NCBI RefSeq assembly: GCF_003402475.1
Contig: NZ_BFAB01000001.1
Location: 372,001 to 436,000, forward strand
DNA length: 64,000 nt
Origin: Mycobacterium sp. MFM001
GTDB lineage: Bacteria; Actinomycetota; Actinomycetes; Mycobacteriales; Mycobacteriaceae
Direction of reading: 5' to 3'
Numbering within the stretch: position 1 is the first letter of the stretch; each line of letters begins with the position of its first letter. This document shows positions 57,860 through 64,000 of the stretch, piece after piece. Both the position numbers and the translations under genes were made by a program. The notes beneath the pieces are model-generated. The model made no database searches and had not been told where the DNA came from. It was given only the letters and a program-made list of their open reading frames with translations.

Positions 57860-59143
57860 GTGATTCACACCCGCCCGCCTGCCGCTGTCTGGCGCTCGGT
57901 GCGCAGCCTGCGCGACTTCCGGCGGCTGCTGGAGCTGCGCGCGGTCAGCCAATTCGGCGACGGGCTGTTCTCGGCGGGGCTGGCCGGGGCGCTGCTGTTC
58001 AATCCCGAGCGGGCGGCCCGTCCACTGGCCGTCGCGGGCGCGTTCGCGGTGCTGTTCTTGCCGTACTCACTGCTGGGTCCATTCGCCGGCGCATTGATGG
58101 ACCACTGGGATCGGCGGCTGGTGCTGGTCGGCGCCAACGTGGGCCGGCTGCTGTCCGCCGTCGTGGCGGGGGCTCTGCTGGCCGCCGGCGAGGGCGACCT
58201 GCCGGTGCTGTGCGGCGCGCTGATCGTCAACGGTTTCGGGCGCTTCGTTTCGTCCGGGCTTTCCGCGGCGCTGCCGCACGTGGTCCCGTGCGAGCAGGTG
58301 GTGACGATGAATTCGATCGCGACCGCGACGGGCGCGGTCGCGGCGTTCCTGGGCGCGAACTTCATGCTGGTCCCCCGCCGCATTTTCGGGTCCGGCGACT
58401 ACGGCGGCGCGTCGATCATCTTTCTGGTGCTGGTCCCGGTGGCGATCGCGCTGGTGTTGTCGCTGCGATTCGGCCCTCACGTGCTCGGGCCCGACGACAC
58501 CAAACGCGCGATTCACGGGTCGGTGATCTACTTGGTGATCACCGGCTGGCTGCACGGCGCGCGCACCGTGCTCGCCCGCCCTACCGTCGCGGCGACGCTG
58601 GCCGGGCTGGCCGCGCACCGGATGGTGTTCGGCATCAACACGCTGCTGGTGCTGTTGCTGGTGCGCCACGCCGGCGACACCTCCGTCGGCGGATTGGGCA
58701 CTGCGGTGTTGTTCGTCGCCGCGACGGGGACGGGCTCGTTTCTGGCCAACGTGGTGACGCCGCTCGCTGTTCGCCGCTGGGGTCGCTACGCGACCGCCAA
58801 CGGATCGCTGGCGATTGCGACCGCCATCCAACTCCTCGGGGTCGGTCTGCAGCTTCCGGTGATGGTGGTCTGCGGGTTCTTCCTCGGCACCGCCGGGCAA
58901 GTGGTGAAGCTGTGCGCCGATACCGCGATGCAGATCGACGTCGACGACGCGCTGCGCGGACATGTGTTCGCGGTGCAGGATTCGCTGTTTTGGGTCTCGT
59001 TCATTGCGGTGATCACCGGGGCGGCGATCGTCATTCCCGACGACGGACATGCGCCCGTGCTGGTGTTGACCGGGGCGGTGCTCTATCTGGCCGGCCTGGC
59101 GGTGCATGCATTGGTCGGTCGGCGGGCGATGAGCGCTCGCTAA
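57860..59143 (+). CDS. MFS transporter (Rv0037c-like)
   Basis: The 427-residue protein has about ten to twelve helices. An MFS loop-2-like sequence, [20 protein letters not shown], stands between helices 2 and 3, after [20 protein letters not shown] in helix 1. This is the exporter-type arrangement. The substrate is unknown. Start choice is uncertain: GTG 57860 ([12 protein letters not shown]) has GGAAGTAGG upstream, while a GTG at 57848 or a longer reading from 57806 are alternatives. Confidence 0.85.
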   Translation: MIHTRPPAAVWRSVRSLRDFRRLLELRAVSQFGDGLFSAGLAGALLFNPERAARPLAVAGAFAVLFLPYSLLGPFAGALMDHWDRRLVLVGANVGRLLSAVVAGALLAAGEGDLPVLCGALIVNGFGRFVSSGLSAALPHVVPCEQVVTMNSIATATGAVAAFLGANFMLVPRRIFGSGDYGGASIIFLVLVPVAIALVLSLRFGPHVLGPDDTKRAIHGSVIYLVITGWLHGARTVLARPTVAATLAGLAAHRMVFGINTLLVLLLVRHAGDTSVGGLGTAVLFVAATGTGSFLANVVTPLAVRRWGRYATANGSLAIATAIQLLGVGLQLPVMVVCGFFLGTAGQVVKLCADTAMQIDVDDALRGHVFAVQDSLFWVSFIAVITGAAIVIPDDGHAPVLVLTGAVLYLAGLAVHALVGRRAMSAR

Positions 59144-59152
59144 GGTGATCCG

Positions 59153-59929
59153 ATGGCCGGGCTTGATTCGATCGTGGCTGACTTACGCGCCGAGAGCGAC
59201 GAACTCGACGCGTTGGTGGCGCCGCTTCCCGACGATCGGTGGGCCGAGCCGACGCCCGCGCCGGGCTGGACCATCGCGCACCAGATCGGGCACCTGCTTT
59301 GGACCGACCGGGTCGCGCTGACGTCGGTCACCGACGAGGCTGGTTTCGCCGACCTGCTGCAGGCCGCGTCGGCGAATCCCACCGGCTTCGTCGACGACGG
59401 CGCCGAGGAACTGGCGGCCACGAAACCTGCTGCGCTGCTTGCTGATTGGCGGGCCACCCGCACCCGGCTGCACGACGCGCTGCTGACCGTTCCCGACGGC
59501 CGCAAGCTGCCGTGGTTCGGTCCGCCGATGAGCGCCGCGTCGATGGCCACCGCCCGGTTGATGGAGACCTGGGCGCACGGCCTCGACGTGGCCGACGCGC
59601 TCGGCGTCACGCGGCCCGCCACCGCACGGCTGCAATCGGTTGCGCACATCGGCGTGCGGGCCCGCGACTACGCCTTTGTTGTCAACGGCCTGACGCCGCC
59701 GGCCGAGCCGTTCTTCGTCGAGCTGCGCGCACCCGACGGCGGGGTGTGGTCGTGGGGTCCACCCGACGCGGCGCAGCGGGTCACCGGTAGCGCTGAGGAC
59801 TTCTGTTTCCTGGTCACCCAGCGGCGGCCGCGCCGCGCGCTGCATGTCACCGCGGAAGGCGTCGACGCGCAGCGCTGGCTGGACATCGCGCAGGCCTTCG
59901 CGGGCCCACCGGGTCCGGGGCGGGCCTGA
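59153..59929 (+). CDS. Mycothiol-dependent maleylpyruvate isomerase-family protein (Rv0036c-like)
   Basis: The 258-residue protein begins [20 protein letters not shown] and has the DinB/MDMPI helical bundle with [20 protein letters not shown] and [15 protein letters not shown]. Its His residues form the metal site of this family (one in the N-terminal IAHQIGH, one in the WAHG motif). Family members use mycothiol as a cofactor, but the specific reaction is not known. It is 9 bp after the MFS gene and is the last gene of the block matching the early M. tuberculosis genome. Confidence 0.87.
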   Translation: MAGLDSIVADLRAESDELDALVAPLPDDRWAEPTPAPGWTIAHQIGHLLWTDRVALTSVTDEAGFADLLQAASANPTGFVDDGAEELAATKPAALLADWRATRTRLHDALLTVPDGRKLPWFGPPMSAASMATARLMETWAHGLDVADALGVTRPATARLQSVAHIGVRARDYAFVVNGLTPPAEPFFVELRAPDGGVWSWGPPDAAQRVTGSAEDFCFLVTQRRPRRALHVTAEGVDAQRWLDIAQAFAGPPGPGRA

Positions 59930-59942
59930 TCTTCCGGCGACT

Positions 59943-59988
59943 GTGAATGTTGCGACGCCTGTCCGGCGTGTCACGTCGCCAGATTCAC
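59943..59988. repeat. Imperfect inverted repeat between convergent genes
   Basis: GTGAATGTTGCGACG (59943-59957) and CGTCGCCAGATTCAC (59974-59988) pair at 12 of 15 positions around a 16-base loop. It lies between the MDMPI stop and the stop of the convergent Asp-rich gene, so it may be a bidirectional terminator. It sits at the junction of the two synteny blocks. Confidence 0.6.
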
Positions 59989-60002
59989 ACTCGGCGTAAG
60001 GA

Positions 60003-60512
60003 CTACAGCGCGGTAGCCCCGTCGGCGGCGCCGTCGCCGTCGCTGTCGGTCAACCGCACATTCCAGCGGCCGTCGCCGTCGGTGTCCACATATCCCGTGA
60101 CGCCGTTGTCGCCGGCGCACACCGCCCGGTCGGCCAGCCCGTCGCCGTCACTGTCGATCAGCCGGTCGTCGACCGCGCCGTCGCCGTCGAAGTCGACCAG
60201 CGGCCCACCGGTGTGCTCGACGCCGTCGAGGCCGAACCAGCGCAGTTGCCCGCCCCGGTCCACCGCCACCGACCAGGTGCCGGTCCCGTCGTCGGTGAAA
60301 TAGCTTTCCGGCGAGCCGTCGTTGTCGAGGTCCAGCACGGCGTGGTCGGCCAGCCCGTCGCCGTCGAGATCGGCCAGCGCGTCGTCGCGCAACCCGTCGC
60401 CGTCGAAGTCCAACCCGACCGCGTCCAGCCGGCCGTCGCCGTCGACGTCCAGATCGGGTTGGCCGGTCCACATCGCCGCCGTGCCGTCGCCCGTGCCCAA
60501 GCAGTACTCCAT
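60003..60512 (-). CDS. DGDGD-repeat acidic protein (Rv3906c-like)
   Basis: The 169-residue protein is built from about eight short repeats of the form D-x-D-G-D-G-x-x-D, for example LDVDGDGRLDAVGLDFDGDG and LIDSDGDGLADRAVCAGDNG. Such repeats form Ca2+-binding loops similar to FG-GAP/thrombospondin type 3 or EF-hand loops. It has no signal peptide, so the repeats are presumably cytoplasmic, or export is by another route. ATG at 60512 is used because it gives 169 residues, the size I recall for Rv3906c. It follows pcnA by 23 bp on the same strand. Confidence 0.78.
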   Translation of the reverse strand: MEYCLGTGDGTAAMWTGQPDLDVDGDGRLDAVGLDFDGDGLRDDALADLDGDGLADHAVLDLDNDGSPESYFTDDGTGTWSVAVDRGGQLRWFGLDGVEHTGGPLVDFDGDGAVDDRLIDSDGDGLADRAVCAGDNGVTGYVDTDGDGRWNVRLTDSDGDGAADGATAL

Positions 60513-60535
60513 GCCGGTCAGACGCGGCGCGACGG

Positions 60536-61981
60536 CTACCGGTTCCCGCGGGCCTTCCACCAGGCCAGCAGCTCGGCCGTCGCCTCGTCATGCGACAGCG
60601 GCCCGCGGTCCAGCCGAAGCTCCTTGAGGTAGTTCCACGCCTCGCCGACCTGCGGCCCCGGCGGAATGTCCAGCAGCTTCATGATCTCGTTGCCGTCCAA
60701 GTCCGGCCGGACCCGCTGCAAGTCTTCGGCGGCGGCCAGCTCAGCGATCCGCGCTTCGAGGTTGTCGTAATTGGCCTGCAGCCTGGCAGCCCGTCGCTTG
60801 TTGCGGGTGGTGCAGTCGGCCCGCACCAGCTTGTGCAGCTTTCCCAGCAGCGGGCCGGCGTCGGTGACGTAGCGGCGCACCGCCGAATCGGTCCAACGGC
60901 CTTCGCCGTATCCGTGGAACCGCAGATGCAGGTACACCAGCTGGGAGATGTCGTCGACCATCTGCTTGGAGTACTTCAGGGCCCGCAACCGCTTGCGGGC
61001 CATCTTGGCGCCGACCACCTCGTGGTGGTGGAAACTCACCCCGCCGTCGGGCTCGTGACGACGGGTGGCGGGCTTGCCGATGTCGTGCAGCAGCGCCGCC
61101 CAGCGCAACACCAAGTCAGGACCTCCAGCGCCCTCTAATTCCACGGCCTGCCGCAGCACCGTCAGCGAATGCTGGTAGACGTCCTTGTGCTGGTGGTGCT
61201 CGTCGATGGCCATCCGCATGCCGCCGACCTCGGGCAGCACCACGTCGCCCATGCCGGTTTCCACTAGCAGGTCGATCCCGGCGACCGGGTCGGTGCCGAG
61301 CAGCAGCTTGTCCAACTCGGCGGCCACCCGTTCGGCGGTGATGCGGGCCAACTCCGGGGCCATCTCTTCGATCGCCGTGCGCACTCGCGGCGCCACGGTG
61401 AAGCCCAGCTGCGAGACGAACCGTGCGGCGCGCAGCATGCGCAGCGGGTCGTCGCCGAACGACTCCTCGGGCGCCGCGGGGGTGTCGAGCACGCCGGCAC
61501 GCAGCGCCGCCAAACCCCCTAGCGGATCGACGAATTCGCCGGGGCCGGTTGGGGTTACGCGCACCGCCATCGCGTTGACCGTGAAGTCGCGGCGCGACAG
61601 GTCGTCGTCCAGCGAGTCCCCGAACCGCACCTGCGGGTTGCGCGACACCCGGTCGTATCGGTCGGCGCGAAACGTGGTGATCTCCAGACGGTGCTCGCCC
61701 TTGCCGACGCCGACCGTGCCGAACTCGATCCCGGTGTCCCACAGGGCATCCGCCCACGACCGCACGATCTTCTGCACCTTCTCGGGGTGCGCGTCGGTGG
61801 CGAAATCCAGGTCGGGACTGAGCCGCTGCAGCAGCGCGTCACGCACCGACCCGCCCACCAGATACAGCTCGTGGCCGGCCGCAGCGAACATTTCGCCGAG
61901 TTCGCGCAAAAGGCCGGCGTGCCTGTTCAATGCGACGGCGGCCGCAGTCAGCAGATCGGCGTCCTGAGCGGTTTCGGGCAC
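60536..61981 (-). CDS. pcnA: CCA-adding/poly(A)-type RNA nucleotidyltransferase (PcnA)
   Basis: The 481-residue enzyme has the class II nucleotidyltransferase head: [20 protein letters not shown], with the catalytic Asp pair in [10 protein letters not shown], then [13 protein letters not shown] and [19 protein letters not shown]. The C-terminal HD domain has [16 protein letters not shown]. Such proteins add or repair CCA on tRNA. The GTG at 61981 gives an N-terminus beginning [20 protein letters not shown], matching the family; longer frames upstream are shadows. It is divergent from mutT4. Confidence 0.95.
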   Translation of the reverse strand: MPETAQDADLLTAAAVALNRHAGLLRELGEMFAAAGHELYLVGGSVRDALLQRLSPDLDFATDAHPEKVQKIVRSWADALWDTGIEFGTVGVGKGEHRLEITTFRADRYDRVSRNPQVRFGDSLDDDLSRRDFTVNAMAVRVTPTGPGEFVDPLGGLAALRAGVLDTPAAPEESFGDDPLRMLRAARFVSQLGFTVAPRVRTAIEEMAPELARITAERVAAELDKLLLGTDPVAGIDLLVETGMGDVVLPEVGGMRMAIDEHHQHKDVYQHSLTVLRQAVELEGAGGPDLVLRWAALLHDIGKPATRRHEPDGGVSFHHHEVVGAKMARKRLRALKYSKQMVDDISQLVYLHLRFHGYGEGRWTDSAVRRYVTDAGPLLGKLHKLVRADCTTRNKRRAARLQANYDNLEARIAELAAAEDLQRVRPDLDGNEIMKLLDIPPGPQVGEAWNYLKELRLDRGPLSHDEATAELLAWWKARGNR

Positions 61982-62111
61982 GTTGGACCAGCCTAGTCGG
62001 GCGACGATGCGGCCGCGCCGGCCGAGGAGGAGTACGACCATCCAGCCTAGTCGGACGATTAACGGCGAGTGTGCCCTGGAACGCTTAGGCGTGCCAGCTA
62101 CTATCGCTTGG

Positions 62112-62855
62112 GTGTCGGACGGCGAACAAGCCAAACCACGTCGGCGCCGAGGCAGGCGCCGGGGTCGTCGCGCCGCCGGAACTTCCGAAAACCGCGCTGA
62201 CAACACCCCAGTCGACGGCGCCCCCCAGTCCACCGAGCCGGCTAAGTCGGGTCGTGGGCGCTCCACGCGGCGCGGACCCGAACGGCTGCGCACCGTGCAC
62301 GAAACCTCCGCCGGCGGACTGGTGATCGACGGCATCGACGGGCCCCGCGAAGAACAAGTCGCGGCGCTGATCGGTCGCATCGACCGCCGCGGCCGGATGT
62401 TGTGGTCGTTACCCAAGGGCCACATCGAACTCGGCGAAACCGCCGAGCAGACCGCGATTCGGGAAGTCGCCGAGGAGACCGGGATTCAAGGCAGCGTGCT
62501 GGCCGCGCTGGGCAGCATCGACTACTGGTTCGTCACCGACGGCCGGCGGGTGCACAAAACCGTGCATCACTATTTGATGCGGTGCTCGGGCGGCGAGCTG
62601 TCCGACGAGGACCTCGAAGTCGCCGAAGTGGCGTGGGTGCCGATCCGGGAACTGCCGTCGCGGCTGGCTTACGCCGACGAGCGGCGGCTGGCCGAGGTGG
62701 CCGACGAACTGATCGACAAGCTGCAGGCCGACGGCCCGGCGGCGTTGCCGCCGCTGCCGCCCACCTCGCCGCGGCGACGGCCGCAAACACATTCGCGCGC
62801 CCACCATCGTCAACCCGCGCCGGGCCGGAAGAACGGTCGCGGTCCCGGGCCGTGA
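62112..62855 (+). CDS. mutT4: Nudix hydrolase MutT4
   Basis: The 247-residue protein begins with an Arg-rich basic segment ([16 protein letters not shown]) and a disordered linker. The Nudix domain follows, with box [22 protein letters not shown] (Gx5Ex7REVxEExG), which binds the metal, and [16 protein letters not shown] downstream. Nudix proteins hydrolyse nucleoside diphosphates linked to another moiety. The C-terminal tail is Pro/Arg/His-rich and probably disordered. GTG 62112 is selected because the product then starts [13 protein letters not shown], the mycobacterial form. It overlaps the next gene by 4 bp. Confidence 0.92.
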   Translation: MSDGEQAKPRRRRGRRRGRRAAGTSENRADNTPVDGAPQSTEPAKSGRGRSTRRGPERLRTVHETSAGGLVIDGIDGPREEQVAALIGRIDRRGRMLWSLPKGHIELGETAEQTAIREVAEETGIQGSVLAALGSIDYWFVTDGRRVHKTVHHYLMRCSGGELSDEDLEVAEVAWVPIRELPSRLAYADERRLAEVADELIDKLQADGPAALPPLPPTSPRRRPQTHSRAHHRQPAPGRKNGRGPGP

Positions 62856-64000
62856 CCAGCTCGCGGTACGGGCGGGCCGCACTGCTGCGCCTCGCCGCGG
62901 TGGCCGGCATCCTGGCTGGTCTGGGGGCCGTGCTCACGCTTCCGACCGCCGCGCCGCGCGCCGTCGCGGGCGAGCCCGGCACGACCCCGTTCGTGCAGGT
63001 GCGCGTCGACCAGGTGACCCCCGACGTCGTCACCACGACCAGCGAGCCGACCGTCACCGTCACCGGAATCGTGACCAACGTCGGCGACCGGCCGGTGCGC
63101 GACGTGATGGTCCGCCTCGAGCGGGCCGCGGCCGTCGCCTCGTCGGCCGGACTGCGCACCAACCTCGACGGCGGCACCGACCAGTATGAGCCGGTCGCCG
63201 ACTTCCTGACCGTGGCCAGCGAACTGCAGCGCGGCCAGAACGCCGGCTTCACGCTGTCCGCGCCGGTGCGTTCGCTGGGCGAGCCGTCGCTGGCCATCGA
63301 CAAGCCCGGCGTCTACCCGCTACTGGTCAACGTCAACGGCACACCCGACTACGGCGAACCGGCGCGCCTCGACAACGCCCGGTTCCTGCTGCCGGTGATG
63401 GGCGTGCCCGCCGACCCGGCCGACAAGTCCTCCGACGCGCTGAGCTCCGTCGTCGCGCCCGACACTTCCAAACCGGTGCAGGTGACCATGCTGTGGCCGC
63501 TGGCCGACCGGCCGCGGCTGTCCCCCGGCGTACCCGGCGGCACGATCCCGGTGCGCCTGATCGACGACGAGCTGGCGACCTCGCTGGCCACCGGCGGCCG
63601 GCTGGACATTCTGCTGTCCGCGGCCGAATTCGCCACCAGCCGCGACGTCGACCCCGACGGGGCCGTGGGCCGCTCGCTGTGCCTGGCCGTCGACCCGGAC
63701 CTGCTCGTCACGGTCAACGCGATGACCCGCGGCTACGTCGTCTCCGACACCCCCGACAGCACCGGGCCGGGCGCGCCGACGCACCCCGGCACCGGGCAGG
63801 CCGCCGCCGTGAGCTGGCTGGACCGGTTGCGCGCGCTGGCGCACCGGATGTGTGTGGCCCCCACCCCGTACGCGCAGGCCGACCTCGACGCTGTGCAACG
63901 GGTGGGCGACGCCGGTCTCAGCGATGCCGCCGGCACCGCTACCGCCGGCGACATCGTCGACCAGATCCTCGGCGTCACGTCCGTCCGCGGGGCCACCGTG
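62852..64000 (+). CDS. Secreted DUF6049-like glycoprotein-type protein (Rv3909-like), partial at right edge
   Basis: An open frame from GTG 62852 runs to the window end (383 codons seen) without a stop. It starts [20 protein letters not shown] followed by a hydrophobic stretch and [12 protein letters not shown], a signal peptide. An exported beta-rich region follows with [20 protein letters not shown] and repeated Val/Thr strands ([20 protein letters not shown]). Position after mutT4 and before the mviN homologue's expected place fits Rv3909. The GTG overlaps the mutT4 stop, so translation is coupled. Peptidoglycan-related flippase partners are expected beyond the edge but are not visible. 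Confidence 0.82.
   Translation, partial: MTSSRYGRAALLRLAAVAGILAGLGAVLTLPTAAPRAVAGEPGTTPFVQVRVDQVTPDVVTTTSEPTVTVTGIVTNVGDRPVRDVMVRLERAAAVASSAGLRTNLDGGTDQYEPVADFLTVASELQRGQNAGFTLSAPVRSLGEPSLAIDKPGVYPLLVNVNGTPDYGEPARLDNARFLLPVMGVPADPADKSSDALSSVVAPDTSKPVQVTMLWPLADRPRLSPGVPGGTIPVRLIDDELATSLATGGRLDILLSAAEFATSRDVDPDGAVGRSLCLAVDPDLLVTVNAMTRGYVVSDTPDSTGPGAPTHPGTGQAAAVSWLDRLRALAHRMCVAPTPYAQADLDAVQRVGDAGLSDAAGTATAGDIVDQILGVTSVRGATV

Noticed and set aside
60003-60512. Regular short DNA repeats suggesting a CRISPR-like array
   Set aside because: The periodicity is that of codons for Asp-Gly-Asp repeats inside one open frame; spacers and repeats of fixed length are absent.

Overview
The window is high-GC, densely coding DNA from a mycobacterium (Mycobacterium or Mycolicibacterium; species not resolvable from the sequence alone). 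The evidence is an mmpS-mmpL pair, a WS/DGAT acyltransferase, many F420/LLM enzymes, a fused HadA/HadB dehydratase, a DnaB with a mini-intein in its P-loop, and a long block matching the M. tuberculosis Rv0036c-Rv0058 neighbourhood read in reverse (dnaB, rplI-rpsR-ssb-rpsF, GT87, ponA1, DUF5318, DUF1707, PadR, ino1, hydrolase, LLM, GntR, MarR, leuS, mtc28, YqgE, MFS, MDMPI). That block then runs into counterparts of Rv3906c-pcnA-mutT4-Rv3909. Locus tags are from memory of gene order and protein character, not from a search.

Layout. 1-13 kb is accessory: an alpha/beta hydrolase, a methyltransferase, a Phd/VapC-type toxin-antitoxin pair, selO, a secreted protein, an orphan cytochrome b (qcrB-like), a second Phd/VapC pair, methyltransferase, VOC protein, AraC regulator, a coiled-coil membrane protein, a CsbD-like protein and a YdeI-like protein. 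11.0-17.6 kb is a candidate lipid/steroid oxidation locus: P450, AveC-like membrane protein and a 36-aa membrane protein on the minus strand, divergent from a TetR regulator, then WS/DGAT, a PF10118-type metal hydrolase, an unusual ferredoxin and a ferredoxin reductase. 17.7-24.6 kb holds a secreted M15-like protein, class I aldolase, a membrane protein, mmpS-mmpL behind a 42-bp palindrome, and a protein made of two internal repeats. 24.7-31.8 kb has HadAB, a GH6 cellulase, an LLM enzyme and a compact regulon in which one TetR repressor gene and three other transcription units (quinone oxidoreductase; DJ-1/PfpI; acetoacetate decarboxylase-like plus Ddn-like) share seven copies of a 19-bp operator.

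32.3-62.9 kb is the conserved chromosomal core: replication (dnaB, ssb), ribosomal proteins, cell wall (ponA1), inositol synthesis (ino1), leuS and tRNA nucleotidyltransferase. It carries three apparent insertions: an SBP-permease fusion ABC importer with its ATPase, an SDR, and a bile-acid:sodium-symporter-like protein. The window ends inside the counterpart of Rv3909 and starts inside an unidentified minus-strand gene.

The strongest unusual signals are the seven-operator TetR regulon, the class-3-type DnaB mini-intein with conserved cysteines, the orphan QcrB with a dyad upstream, the P450/AveC/small-protein/ferredoxin locus with a perfect 18-bp operator, and the internally duplicated protein next to mmpL. 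I saw no rRNA, tRNA, CRISPR array, insertion sequence or prophage.
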